Assembly: GCA_029556615.1 (NCBI GenBank)
Contig: JAKQDD010000113.1
Coordinates: forward strand, 1 to 64,000
Length of the DNA: 64,000 nt
Source: Verrucomicrobiota bacterium
Lineage (GTDB): Bacteria; Verrucomicrobiota; Verrucomicrobiia; Limisphaerales; J093
Direction: 5' to 3'
Part shown: piece after piece, positions 17,394 to 25,927 of the stretch
Position numbering within the stretch: position 1 is the stretch's first letter
Layout: every line of letters begins with the position of its first letter
The notes under the pieces: generated by a model
What the model saw: the letters and a program-made list of their open reading frames with translations, nothing else
Databases searched by the model: none
Told to the model about the DNA's origin: nothing
Translations under genes and position numbers: made by a program

Positions 17394-18440
17394 ATGTGTC
17401 GCATGCCATCCTGTCGCCCTCTCCTGGCAGCCGCCCTCCTCACGCTGGCGCCCCCGTCAGCCACCGCACAGTGCCACCACTTCACCCGGGAACACGTGGA
17501 TTTGTTGTCCATCCGCTGGAATGCCTCCGAGGCCGCGCTGAGCTTGATGGCGTCGGACGACGACCATGGCGGCACGCTCTACGCCAGCAATCAATGCGTG
17601 GTCGTCTGCCCCGAGAGCATGAAGTTCATCCTGCCTGACGGCACCCCGTTCGGCAGCGCCGGGGACCCGCTCTGGATCCTCCCCCAGAGCCCCTACGCCG
17701 GCACGCCGTACATCGGCGTCTCAGCCGAGACGATCGCCTCCGGCTCGTTCCACGATCCGATGACCATCACCCTGAAACACCTCGACGGCCCCGGACACTT
17801 CATCCTCTGGCAAGCCACAGGGCTCGGCAGCCTCGAAATCCGAATGGACACCCGCGACGGCATCACCGACCTCGACACCATCACACCCGGTGTGGGGGCG
17901 CATGAACACTACAACTGGGGATTCACCACCAGCGGAGTCTATCGCCTCACCTTCCAGGCCGGCGGACGCCGCCTCGGACACACCACCAATACCCTCTCCC
18001 CCGAAACACCCTTCACCTTTCACATCCTGCCCCTGCGCCCCTTCGAGGTCTGGACCGCGACGAACTGGCCCTGCGAATGCAATCTGAAAGTCATCGGCAC
18101 CGCCGCCGACCCCGACGGCGATCTCGCCCCCAATGCCTTCGAATACGGCGTCGGCTCGAATCCCAGACAGCCGGACTCTCCTTCGCAACTGACGGTCAGC
18201 CTCGTGACCACCCAGGGAGCCACACACAGCCTCCTGTCCTTCGCTCACCCGCTGTCGGCAACCGATGCGGTCTGCGAAGTCGTCGCCAGCCCCAGCCTCA
18301 GCCCTCCCCAGTGGACCTTGCTCACCAACACCATCGCCACCACCGTCACCGGCGACCTGCGCCACGTGACCCTCCAAGACCCCGCCAGGGTCGACCAGTC
18401 ACAACGCTCCTTCTACCAGCTCCGCGTTCGTCTCGAGTAA
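17394..18440 (+). CDS. Choice-of-anchor M domain surface protein
   Basis: A 348-residue exported protein (signal peptide LLAAALLTLAPPSATAQ). Residues about 28-205 resemble the TIGR03769-type choice-of-anchor M domain: EHVDLLSIRWN, DPLWILPQS, LKHLDGPGHFILW and AHEHYNWGFTTSGVYRLTFQ. In Actinobacteria this domain occurs in surface proteins beside metal-type ABC transporters; that is family knowledge, and no transporter is present here. The His-rich HEHYNW could bind a metal. The protein ends in a beta-module finishing SFYQLRVRLE, like other secreted proteins in the window. It follows the Fur-family gene and a pseudopilin, which hints at metal-related control. Confidence 0.75.
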   Translation: MCRMPSCRPLLAAALLTLAPPSATAQCHHFTREHVDLLSIRWNASEAALSLMASDDDHGGTLYASNQCVVVCPESMKFILPDGTPFGSAGDPLWILPQSPYAGTPYIGVSAETIASGSFHDPMTITLKHLDGPGHFILWQATGLGSLEIRMDTRDGITDLDTITPGVGAHEHYNWGFTTSGVYRLTFQAGGRRLGHTTNTLSPETPFTFHILPLRPFEVWTATNWPCECNLKVIGTAADPDGDLAPNAFEYGVGSNPRQPDSPSQLTVSLVTTQGATHSLLSFAHPLSATDAVCEVVASPSLSPPQWTLLTNTIATTVTGDLRHVTLQDPARVDQSQRSFYQLRVRLE

Positions 18441-18444
18441 GGGT

Positions 18445-19653
18445 CTATCGCAGCCCCTCCGCATCAATCATCCGGGCTATCGCCCCCGCCGCCCGCGCGC
18501 TCGCCCCAGGCCCGCCCAACGACGCCACCACCCCGCGCAACTTCTCCCGCAACACGCGACAACGCTCGGGATCGCTCAACCACGCCCCCGCCGCCCGCGC
18601 CAGGTTCGCCGGCGTCGCCTGCCCCTGGATAAACTCCGGAAATAGCTCCTCCCCGGCCAGCAGGTTCGGCATCGATAAGAACGGCACATTCACCAGGTGC
18701 CGCCCCACGTGATACGTCCCCCACGACGTCCGATACAACGCCACCGTCGGCACCCCGTAACAGGCACACTCGAGCGTCACTGTCCCCGTCGAGGCCAACG
18801 CCAGCTCCGCCACCCTCAGGGCCTCCCCCACCCCGCCCACCTCGACCTTGACGAACGGCAGTTCCCCCGCACCCAACGCCCGCGCCAGCCGCGCCCGGGC
18901 CTCGTCCGGCGCCACCAGCCGCACCGCCAGCGCATGCTCGCTCCCCAGCCGCCGCAACGCCGCCATCAACACCGGCATGTGCCGCCGCAATTCCCCGTCC
19001 CGGCTGCCCGGCAACACCACCACCCGCCGCTTGCCCTCGGCCCCGGACCACCCCGCATCGCTCACCCCGTCCATGATCCCGTGGCGATCCAGGAGAGGAT
19101 GCCCCACCCACTCGACCCGCAGCTCAGGCACGCGCGCCGCATACCACTCCTTCTCGAATGAAAACAGGCAGAGCAGCAGATCCAGGTCCCGCGCCAGCCC
19201 CCGCGCCCTCCCGGGCCGTGAAGCCCAGACCTGCGGCGACACGTATTGCACAATCCGCGGACGCCAGTTCCGAAACCAGGACGCCGGCCGGTCCAGACGC
19301 TTGCGCAACGCCCGCACCCACCGACGGTTGAACCCCGAAAAGTCCACGCAAACCACCACGTCCGGCTGGCGGACACACGCGAGATCCACCAGCGCGTTCA
19401 ACAGCCGATGGAACTGACGCAGCCCCCGCAGCACATCCGTAAACCCAACCACCGCGTGCCGCGTCAGGTCGAAGGCAAGTTCCACCCCGGCCGCCGCCAT
19501 CCGCGGACCGCCTGCCCCGCAGAACCGCGGCGCGAACGGCCACCCCCGAACCACCGGGTCGACCCGAAGAGCCGCCACCAGCTCCGCCGCCAGCAGATCG
19601 CCGCTCGCCTCGCCGGCAATCACCAGGAACAACTTCGGATCCACCCCGCTCAT
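18445..19653 (-). CDS. lpxB: Lipid-A-disaccharide synthase
   Basis: A 402-residue GT19 enzyme that joins UDP-2,3-diacylglucosamine and lipid X into the lipid A disaccharide at the inner membrane. Typical parts are VIAGEASGDLLAAELV at the start, FCGAGGPRMAAAGVE, VVVCVDFSGFNRR, IVQYVSPQVWASRPGR, EWVGHPLLD, VVVLPGSRDGELRRHMPV, and ASTGTVTLECACYGVPTV. Length is normal. It lies 4 bp after the Gfo/Idh/MocA gene on the same strand, so the two are co-transcribed. Its presence implies an LPS-type outer membrane. Confidence 0.95.
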   Translation of the reverse strand: MSGVDPKLFLVIAGEASGDLLAAELVAALRVDPVVRGWPFAPRFCGAGGPRMAAAGVELAFDLTRHAVVGFTDVLRGLRQFHRLLNALVDLACVRQPDVVVCVDFSGFNRRWVRALRKRLDRPASWFRNWRPRIVQYVSPQVWASRPGRARGLARDLDLLLCLFSFEKEWYAARVPELRVEWVGHPLLDRHGIMDGVSDAGWSGAEGKRRVVVLPGSRDGELRRHMPVLMAALRRLGSEHALAVRLVAPDEARARLARALGAGELPFVKVEVGGVGEALRVAELALASTGTVTLECACYGVPTVALYRTSWGTYHVGRHLVNVPFLSMPNLLAGEELFPEFIQGQATPANLARAAGAWLSDPERCRVLREKLRGVVASLGGPGASARAAGAIARMIDAEGLR

Positions 19654-19657
19654 CGTG

Positions 19658-20740
19658 TCAGCCTGCTCCCCGCCACCCGCCCTCCGGACCCGCCGCCGCT
19701 CCGCCCCCCGCCCCGCCGGCCGGGGAGGCGTTCACCTGCCGCGTAATCTCCAACGCCACGTCCAACGCCCGTTGCGCCGCCTCCCCGGTCACCACCGGCG
19801 TCTGCTGCTCCCGGATGCACTCGATGAAACTCCGCAGCTCGAGCCGCAACGGCTCCTCGTGCGCAATCGGCACCGGCTCCCGCACAATCCTGCGTCCTGC
19901 GAATTCGCTCACAATCGCGTGGTCCCGGCCGGACAACACGTATTTCCTCAGGAACGACGACGGTTCCTCCCCGTCCCGCGCCAGCCGGTACAAGTACCCC
20001 TCCTGCGCCCGGTAATCCAGCGACACGTAGCACGGGCGCAGCCCCCCGCTGAACACCCGCACCTTGCGCATCCGCTCCGGACTCACCCGGCTGGCCGTCA
20101 GATTCGCCACGCACCCGTTCGCGAACCGGAGACGCGCATTCGCGATGTCCTCCGTCCGGCTTAACACCGAGATCCCCACCGCCTCGATCGCCGCCACCGG
20201 CACCTTCACAAACGCCAGGACAATGTCCAGATCGTGGATCATCAGGTCGAGCACCACCCCAATATCAATGCTCCGCGCCGGGTACGGCGAGAGCCGATGC
20301 GCCTCGATGAACCGTGGCTCTGTTGCCACCTGCTGCAAGTAGTGAAAGACCGGGTTGAACCGCTCGACATGGCCCACCTGCAGCACGCGGTCATGCTCCC
20401 GCGCCAATTGCACCAGCTCCGCCGCCTGAGCCGCCCCGTCGGTCATCGGCTTCTCCACCAGCAGGTGCTTCCCCTGCTTCAATAGCGCCCGCGCCAGCTC
20501 GAAATGCGTCGTCGTCGGCGTCACAATGCTCAGCGCATCGCTCGCCCCCGCCGCCTCCGCCACCGACCCAAACGCGCGCACCCCGTGCCGGTCCGCCACC
20601 CGCCGGCACGTCTCCGGCGCGAGATCATACACCCCCGTGAACTCGATCTCGCCCCCCGCCGCCAGCTCGGCGTAGATCCGGGCATGCTCCTTGCCCAGCA
20701 TCCCTGTCCCCAGCACCGCCACCTTGGTCAACGAAGCCAT
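19658..20740 (-). CDS. Gfo/Idh/MocA oxidoreductase next to lpxB
   Basis: A 360-residue cytoplasmic oxidoreductase with an N-terminal NAD(P) fold (VAVLGTGMLGKEHARIYAEL), the EKP motif with catalytic Lys (LLVEKPMTDG), and the substrate-domain pattern VGHVERFNPVFHYL and DIGVVLDLMIHDLDIVL. The start is ATG 20740. A Gly/Ala-rich tail of about 20 residues (AGGAGGGAAAGPEGG) follows the conserved domain. It is the first gene of a unit with lpxB. In some bacteria a Gfo/Idh/MocA enzyme, GnnA, oxidises UDP-GlcNAc at C3 for a diamino lipid A; that role is possible here, but no GnnB aminotransferase is adjacent. Confidence 0.85.
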   Translation of the reverse strand: MASLTKVAVLGTGMLGKEHARIYAELAAGGEIEFTGVYDLAPETCRRVADRHGVRAFGSVAEAAGASDALSIVTPTTTHFELARALLKQGKHLLVEKPMTDGAAQAAELVQLAREHDRVLQVGHVERFNPVFHYLQQVATEPRFIEAHRLSPYPARSIDIGVVLDLMIHDLDIVLAFVKVPVAAIEAVGISVLSRTEDIANARLRFANGCVANLTASRVSPERMRKVRVFSGGLRPCYVSLDYRAQEGYLYRLARDGEEPSSFLRKYVLSGRDHAIVSEFAGRRIVREPVPIAHEEPLRLELRSFIECIREQQTPVVTGEAAQRALDVALEITRQVNASPAGGAGGGAAAGPEGGWRGAG

Positions 20741-20866
20741 GCGCCCGAGTCTATGCCGACGCTCCCCCCGCGCCAAACCCGAAAAGTACATCCCCTCCCT
20801 CCGATTTCGCTGGGAGCAACCCCAAGCCTGTGGCATCCTGCCCTCAACGCAGGCGCTGTTCGCACC

Positions 20867-21262
20867 ATGAACCTCCTCGTCGCCGTCCTCTGTGATGCCG
20901 CCGCCGATTACGGCGGCAAACTCAACCTCCTGGGCACGTTCGACACCCTTCTCACCCGGCAGTTGCCAACAACCCACCCCCTCTGCTCCGTCGCCCTCCG
21001 CGTGCTCTGCGAGCGCTCAGACGAAGGAACCCATCGCCTCCAGCTCAGTTTCATCGACGCCGACGGCCACCCCAAGATGCCGCCTGTCGAAATCCCCTTC
21101 GAGATCCGCATCCCCACCGACGCCATCCACCTCTCGCGGAACTTCATCGTCAATATCCAACACCTCAAGTTCGAAGGGGCCGGCCACTACGCCTTCACCG
21201 TCGCCATCGACGGACGCCTCCTCCGCAGCATCCCCCTCCACGTCCAACATAAACCCGCCTGA
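20867..21262 (+). CDS. Small conserved protein, DUF6941-like
   Basis: A 131-residue soluble protein starting MNLLVAVLCDAAADYGGKLN. The pattern of an early acidic/Cys segment, GKLNLLGTFDTL, a HPLCSVALRVLCE strand, then FIDADGHPKMPPVEIPFEI and LSRNFIVNIQHLKFEGAGHY looks like the DUF6941 group of small beta-rich proteins. No function is known to me. It is divergent from the lpxB unit with a 126-bp spacer and stands alone. Confidence 0.7.
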   Translation: MNLLVAVLCDAAADYGGKLNLLGTFDTLLTRQLPTTHPLCSVALRVLCERSDEGTHRLQLSFIDADGHPKMPPVEIPFEIRIPTDAIHLSRNFIVNIQHLKFEGAGHYAFTVAIDGRLLRSIPLHVQHKPA

Positions 21263-21331
21263 AGTCCTGGAACCGCCCTCGCCCAGGGCGGCATGGACAG
21301 TGTTCGCGCCCCCCCTTTTCCCCCGGCACGG

Positions 21332-22474
21332 TCACGGGAACGCTTCAAGCATCGCTTCCACGTTCTCGACCGGAATGTCCGACTGCATGCGGTGCGATGG
21401 ACCGAGCACCAACCCCGTTCCGTCCGGGGCCAACGCGCAGACACACGCCCCCACCGCCTCCCTTACCTGAGCCGGAGTCCCTCCCGACAACACCGCCTGC
21501 GTCGAAAGCCCGCCGTAGAAACTCAAGTGCCGCCCGAACTCACGCCGCAACCGACCATGGTCCAGCACCTCCGGTTGCACCGGGTTCAAACACGTCAGCC
21601 CAATGTCCACAAGGTCCGGCAGAATCGGCCATAGATCGCCGTCCGAATGCAGAATCACCGGCAGCCCCGCCTCCCGAAACACGGCGAACAAACGGGCCAA
21701 CCGCGGTTTGATCATCTGCCGCCAGATCCTCGGCGCGAACAACAGACTCCGCTGTGCACCGTAGTCGTCGCCAAAGTAGCCTCCGTCGATCCCGCGAACC
21801 GACGCCGCCTCCAGGCCCCGCCGCCCGACATCCTCCCCCGCGTCGCTCGGGTGCCGCGCGCCGCCGGCCCCCGCCGCAGACGATCCCGCGGAACCCGGCG
21901 TGCAGACTCTCAAGCCGACAAACCGCTTGGCCAAACGAACTTGCAGGGTCACAACCCGCTCCAGCAGCTCCTCGACCCACACGGGCTCAGCCACCAACTC
22001 CATCAGCAATGCCTCAAACCCGCGCAATGACCACGCCCGCTCGAATAGCGCAAAACCGAAGTTCGGCACGATGAAATGCCCGTCTCCGTCCGCCGCCAGC
22101 AATCGCTCCGCCGCCGCCAGCAGTCCCGGCGCGTCCGGATCCGGCCAGGGATACGTCCCCAGATCCGCCTTGCCCGCCAGCGGCGCGTGCGCGTGCCAGT
22201 ACCCCTCGGTCTCCGCCCCCCAACCGGCCCCCCAACCGTCGAACCGCACCTTGCCGTCCGAGCTCAGCCGCGTCGGATACCCCGGCTCGAGCCGGAGCAG
22301 ATGATTGCCAAACCGCGCCCCCAGATCGTCCACCCCGCACCCCCATCGCGCCGCCACCCTCGCGGCCATCGCTCCCGTCAGGTTCACCTGCACCGGCAGC
22401 CGATCCACCGGCTGCCGCCAAAGCGCCCGGCGCATCCGTTCCCGCCGACTCAGCGAGCTTCTCTCGAGTTCCAT
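21332..22474 (-). CDS. UroD/MtaA-superfamily methyltransferase-like protein
   Basis: A 380-residue protein resembling the uroporphyrinogen decarboxylase superfamily, in the branch that includes corrinoid methyltransferases (MtaA, CmuA). It begins SRRERMRRALWRQPVDRLPV, has FGNHLLRLEPGYP, GIDGGYFGDDYGAQRSLLFA, LPVILHSDGDLWPILPDLVD and LSFYGGLSTQAVLSGGTPAQ. The HSDG and DDYG segments are typical of the family. Residues about 185-225 form a Gly/Ala-rich insert not expected in the fold. It is not the haem-pathway HemE, given the lack of its usual N-terminal motif. Substrate unknown. Confidence 0.8.
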   Translation of the reverse strand: MELERSSLSRRERMRRALWRQPVDRLPVQVNLTGAMAARVAARWGCGVDDLGARFGNHLLRLEPGYPTRLSSDGKVRFDGWGAGWGAETEGYWHAHAPLAGKADLGTYPWPDPDAPGLLAAAERLLAADGDGHFIVPNFGFALFERAWSLRGFEALLMELVAEPVWVEELLERVVTLQVRLAKRFVGLRVCTPGSAGSSAAGAGGARHPSDAGEDVGRRGLEAASVRGIDGGYFGDDYGAQRSLLFAPRIWRQMIKPRLARLFAVFREAGLPVILHSDGDLWPILPDLVDIGLTCLNPVQPEVLDHGRLRREFGRHLSFYGGLSTQAVLSGGTPAQVREAVGACVCALAPDGTGLVLGPSHRMQSDIPVENVEAMLEAFP

Positions 22475-22547
22475 CGGGAGACCATCCTATCCCCAAACCC
22501 GACCCGGGCCAAGCCCACCCTCACCATCCGGCGGGAAAGACGCGTCT

Positions 22548-22570
22548 CGAACGAGGCAGGGCCTCACACC
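22548..22570. repeat. Possible decayed end of palindromic element
   Basis: CGAACGAGGCAGGGCCTCAC followed by ACC resembles the left end of the copies at 55895 and 57966 (CTAACGAGGC...GCCTCAGACC). It lies in the 220-bp divergent spacer before the redox operon. The match is short and could be chance. Confidence 0.3.
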
Positions 22571-22694
22571 CGGATCCGGAGCCTTTCCCCGCAACGATCC
22601 TTGCGTCATCCGCCCGGAATTGCTACCAGTCGGGTAGCGGATACGAAATGCGCCGGGAACCTGTTGCCAGTGAAGCGCCCGGGCGGGAGGAACC

Positions 22695-22937
22695 GTGAGC
22701 ATCGCACAGAACAACAACCGCATGACACGACGCGAGGCGTTGGCGGCCGGCGTCCGCGGCGGCGCGCTGACCCTGCTGCTGGCCGGTGCCGCCTGGCTGC
22801 TGCGTCGGCCCGGCTCCTTCACCACCCCAGCCGCCTGCGCGCCCGATGCCTGCCCCGCCTGCGCCGCGCGCAGGACTTGTCCCCGCCGCCCGCCTGAAAC
22901 TCCGCTGGCCACCGACAACCCCACGAGGTCCTCCTGA
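22695..22937 (+). CDS. Small exported cysteine-rich protein
   Basis: An 80-residue protein and first gene of the redox operon. GTG 22695 is preceded by a strong ribosome site, GGGAGGAACC. The N-terminus has TRREALAAGVRGGALTLLLA, an RR-plus-hydrophobic segment suggesting Tat export or a membrane anchor. The rest is short and Cys-rich (CAPDACPACAARRTCP), with four cysteines spaced to bind a metal or cluster. The stop overlaps the next start as TGATG. I do not recognise a family. Its place suggests a small subunit of the redox system. Confidence 0.7.
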   Translation: MSIAQNNNRMTRREALAAGVRGGALTLLLAGAAWLLRRPGSFTTPAACAPDACPACAARRTCPRRPPETPLATDNPTRSS

Positions 22938-23986
22938 TGCGCCGCAATCCCTCATCTCCCATCAACCGGCGCCGGTTCGTGCATCAGTCCGCCCAGTCCG
23001 CCGGCTGGCTGCTCCTGGGCGCCTCGGCCGCTCGCACGCTCGAACTCCGCGCCGGCTCGACAAGCCAGCCTAATCCCTTCGCCTACGACGTCCGGGCATT
23101 GTCGCGGACGGATCCGGCCGTGATCGGCTACCGGGAGGCCGCGCGCTGGCAGGCTCCGCATCCGGAGGCGCGACGCCTCGCCATCACCGACGCCGGCCAA
23201 CTCCTCGTGGCTTCCGGCCATTCGATCAGCCGGATGGACGCCAACGGCAACGTGATCGCTGCGATCCCGCTCCCCGGACCAGCCCACTGCCTCACGACCA
23301 CGCCGGAAGGCGCGCTCTACGTCGGTCTGGGCGACCACATCGCCGTCTATGATGCCCAGGGCAAGCCGTCGACAACCTGGAGCGCGCCGGCCCAAAAGGC
23401 GTGGCTCACCGGACTCAGCGCCGGCCCCGGCGTTCTCTACGCCGCCGACGCCGGCAATCGGGTGGTCTGGTGTTTCGACACCGCCGGCAAGATCCTCCGC
23501 CAGTTGGGCCGGAAGGACACCCGACGCGGCATCCCCGGCTTCGTCGTGCCCAGCCCGTTCTTCGACCTCCGCTGGCACCGCGACGGTCTCCTCAGGGTCG
23601 CCAACCCCGGCCGACACCGGATCGAGGCCTACACGCCCGAGGGCGACCTCGAGTTCTTCTGGGGCAAACCCACCGCCGCCATCGACGGCTTTTGCGGATG
23701 CTGCAATCCGTGCCACTTTACCCTCATGACCGATGGCCGGTACCTGACGTGCGAGAAGGGCTTGCCCCGGGTCAAGGTCTACCGCGAGCACGGCGACTTC
23801 GAGTGCGTCGTGGCCGGCGCCGAGTCGTTCCCGGAGAACCTCAAGCACGGCTCCGGCCAAGCCGGCCAGGACCGCCCCAACCCGGGCCTCGACGTCGCCG
23901 TCGATCGCCAGGGCCGCGTCTTCATCCTCGACCCCGCCACCGGCGCAATCCACGTCCGCACTCCAAACCCTCCGGTCGCCACCTGA
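22937..23986 (+). CDS. Exported NHL-type beta-propeller protein
   Basis: A 349-residue protein with a Tat-like leader (INRRRFVHQSAQSAGWLLLG). The body is a propeller of NHL-like blades (RRLAITDAGQLLVASGHSIS; TGLSAGPGVLYAADAGNRVV; VDRQGRVFILDPATGAIHVR). A Cys cluster, DGFCGCCNPCHFTL, sits in one blade and includes CNPCH, a CxxCH-type motif. That could be a covalent haem site or part of a metal site; alone it is weak evidence. Second gene of the redox operon, 13 bp before the ferredoxin. Likely periplasmic. Confidence 0.8.
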   Translation: MRRNPSSPINRRRFVHQSAQSAGWLLLGASAARTLELRAGSTSQPNPFAYDVRALSRTDPAVIGYREAARWQAPHPEARRLAITDAGQLLVASGHSISRMDANGNVIAAIPLPGPAHCLTTTPEGALYVGLGDHIAVYDAQGKPSTTWSAPAQKAWLTGLSAGPGVLYAADAGNRVVWCFDTAGKILRQLGRKDTRRGIPGFVVPSPFFDLRWHRDGLLRVANPGRHRIEAYTPEGDLEFFWGKPTAAIDGFCGCCNPCHFTLMTDGRYLTCEKGLPRVKVYREHGDFECVVAGAESFPENLKHGSGQAGQDRPNPGLDVAVDRQGRVFILDPATGAIHVRTPNPPVAT

Positions 23987-23999
23987 GCCCGCGTGCCCC

Positions 24000-24563
24000 A
24001 TGCCCCCAGCCCAGGACAATCCCCAAAGCCGACGCCAGTTCCTGCGCAGCACCGCCCGCGCGGCCGGCCTGACGTCGGTCGGCATGCTGGTCGGCGCCGC
24101 CGCCTCCCGCCTGACGGCCGAGACCACCGTCTGGCAAATCGATCCGGCCAAGTGCCTCCGGTGCGGACTCTGCGCCACCGCCTGCGTCCTCGAACAATCC
24201 GCGGTCAAGTGTGTTCACAGCTTCGCCCTCTGCGGTTATTGCGAGCTCTGCACCGGGTACTTCATTCCCGAACCGAACGCGCTCAACACCGCCGCGGAAA
24301 ACCAACTCTGCCCAACCGCCGCCCTGCAGCGACACTACGTTGAAGATCCCTACTACGCCTACACCATCGACGAGAACCTGTGCATCGGATGCGCCAAATG
24401 CGTCGACGGCTGCGCCCGGTTCGGCAACGGCTCCCTCTATCTCCAGATCCGACACGACCGCTGCCTCAACTGCAATGAGTGCTCGATCGCGCGCGTCTGC
24501 GCCGGCAACGCCTTCCGCCGAGTGCCCGCCAGCCATCCGTACCTCCTGAAACAAACCCATTGA
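24000..24563 (+). CDS. Exported polyferredoxin, NapG-like
   Basis: A 187-residue iron-sulfur protein with a Tat signal (NPQSRRQFLRSTARAAGLTS). Cys groups are KCLRCGLCATAC, ALCGYCELCTGYF, NLCIGCAKCVDGC and RCLNCNECSIARVC, enough for about four [4Fe-4S] clusters, as in NapG/NrfC-type proteins. Tat export of a folded ferredoxin means it works outside the cytoplasmic membrane. It precedes the membrane polyferredoxin gene by 2 bp. NapG with NapH carries electrons between quinol and periplasmic enzymes; a similar pairing is inferred here. Confidence 0.88.
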   Translation: MPPAQDNPQSRRQFLRSTARAAGLTSVGMLVGAAASRLTAETTVWQIDPAKCLRCGLCATACVLEQSAVKCVHSFALCGYCELCTGYFIPEPNALNTAAENQLCPTAALQRHYVEDPYYAYTIDENLCIGCAKCVDGCARFGNGSLYLQIRHDRCLNCNECSIARVCAGNAFRRVPASHPYLLKQTH

Positions 24564-24565
24564 GG

Positions 24566-25915
24566 ATGCACGCGACGCGGATCACCTTCCCGGGCCGGTT
24601 CCTCGCCGCGTGCGCCACGGGGGCGTTGGCGCTGGCCGAACAACGATTCCCCCCGCCCGATTTCGAGTCCGGCTACCAGATCCCCATCACCCAGACGCCC
24701 CCGCCACGGGCTCTCGCCCTCCAGTACCTCGACGTGGTCCTGCTCCTCGTCGCCCTCGCACTCGCCTGGTACTTCGTCTACCGCCGACGCTCCCGGCGCG
24801 GCGTCCTCTGGCTTTCCCTCGCGTCGCTCCTCTACTTCGGGTTCTACCGCGAAGGTTGCATCTGTGCCATCGGCGCCCCCCAGAACATCGCTCTCGCCCT
24901 CGCCGATCCCACCTACGCCATCCCGTTCACCGCCCTTGCGTTCTTCGTTCTCCCTCTTGTCTTCAGCCTTCTCATGGGACGCGTGTTCTGCGCGGCCGTC
25001 TGCCCCCACGGCGCGCTCCAGGATGTGATCCTGATCAAGCCCGTCAAGGTCCCCGCATGGCTCGAACAGGGATTGAGCATCGTCCCCTACCTCTTCCTCG
25101 GAGCCGGCGTCGCCGTGGCCACCACCGGCGCCACGTTCCTTCTCTGCCGTTACGATCCCATCGTTCCCCTGTTCCGAATGACCGGAAGCTGGCCGCTGGT
25201 GGCCGCCGCCCTCGGCACCGTGGCGCTCGGGCTCTTCGTCGGCCGACCCTACTGCCGCTTCCTCTGCCCCTACGGCGCCTTGCTCCGGCTCGGATCGCTC
25301 GTCGCCAGGTGGCGCGTCCGAATCACGCCGGACTATTGCACCCAGTGCCGGCTCTGCGAAACCTCCTGCCCCTTCGGCGCCATCCGCGAGCCCGCACCCG
25401 CCGCCGGTCCGCCAACAGCCCTGGATCGGGACCGGCGGCGCCTCGGCTGGTTCCTGCTCGGCTTGCCGCTGCTGGTGTTCCTCACCGGCTGGGGCGGCTC
25501 GCACCTCGGACCTCCAGCCTCCCGGCTCCACCCCACCGTCGCCCTCGCCGAACGCTACCTCGCCCCGGCCGAAACCCGGCCGCCAGTTGCCACACCAACC
25601 CCTGAAAGCCTGGCCCTCGACCGCGCGAACCAGGATCCCAAGACGCTCCTCACCGAGGCGCGGCGGATCCAGCAGCGGTTCCACCGGGCCGGTTGGGGCT
25701 TCGGCATCTGGGCCGGCCTCGTGCTCGGCTTCAAGCTCATCAGCCTCACCCTGCGCCCCATGCGCACCGATTTCGAACCCGATCGCGCTGCCTGCGTCGC
25801 CTGCGCCCGGTGCTTCCTCTCCTGCCCCAACGAACGGGTCCGACTTGGCTTGCTCCCGCCCGACGCGATCCCGGCCGGCAATGAGAACCCCCGATCCGAG
25901 GCCGCGCCTCGCTAG
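24566..25915 (+). CDS. Membrane polyferredoxin, NapH/NosR-like
   Basis: A 449-residue integral membrane protein. ATG 24566 follows GAGG at the end of the previous gene. There are about five or six membrane helices (LDVVLLLVALALAWYFVY; TALAFFVLPLVFSLLMG; YLFLGAGVAVATTGATFL). The motifs FCAAVCPHGALQ and YCRFLCPYGALLRLGSL are the CxxxCP signatures of NapH, NosR and RdxA. Soluble clusters are YCTQCRLCETSCPFGAI and a C-terminal ACVACARCFLSCP. The EGCICAIG segment in helix 2 adds cysteines. No FMN domain of the NosR type is present. The last codons (APR-stop) lie in a partial repeat. Confidence 0.88.
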   Translation: MHATRITFPGRFLAACATGALALAEQRFPPPDFESGYQIPITQTPPPRALALQYLDVVLLLVALALAWYFVYRRRSRRGVLWLSLASLLYFGFYREGCICAIGAPQNIALALADPTYAIPFTALAFFVLPLVFSLLMGRVFCAAVCPHGALQDVILIKPVKVPAWLEQGLSIVPYLFLGAGVAVATTGATFLLCRYDPIVPLFRMTGSWPLVAAALGTVALGLFVGRPYCRFLCPYGALLRLGSLVARWRVRITPDYCTQCRLCETSCPFGAIREPAPAAGPPTALDRDRRRLGWFLLGLPLLVFLTGWGGSHLGPPASRLHPTVALAERYLAPAETRPPVATPTPESLALDRANQDPKTLLTEARRIQQRFHRAGWGFGIWAGLVLGFKLISLTLRPMRTDFEPDRAACVACARCFLSCPNERVRLGLLPPDAIPAGNENPRSEAAPR

Positions 25916-25923
25916 AGTCCTCG
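25903..25923. repeat. Partial palindromic element end
   Basis: CGCGCCTCGCTAGAGTCCTCG matches the right ends of the full elements. It supplies the final Ala-Pro-Arg codons and TAG stop of the membrane polyferredoxin gene. It has no matching left half here and sits inside an operon. Confidence 0.7.
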
Positions 25924-25927
25924 CCCC

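Noticed and set aside
24566..25915. NosR-type FMN-binding regulator
   Set aside because: The polyferredoxin and helices match, but the exported FMN-binding domain of NosR is missing, so NapH-like is a better name.
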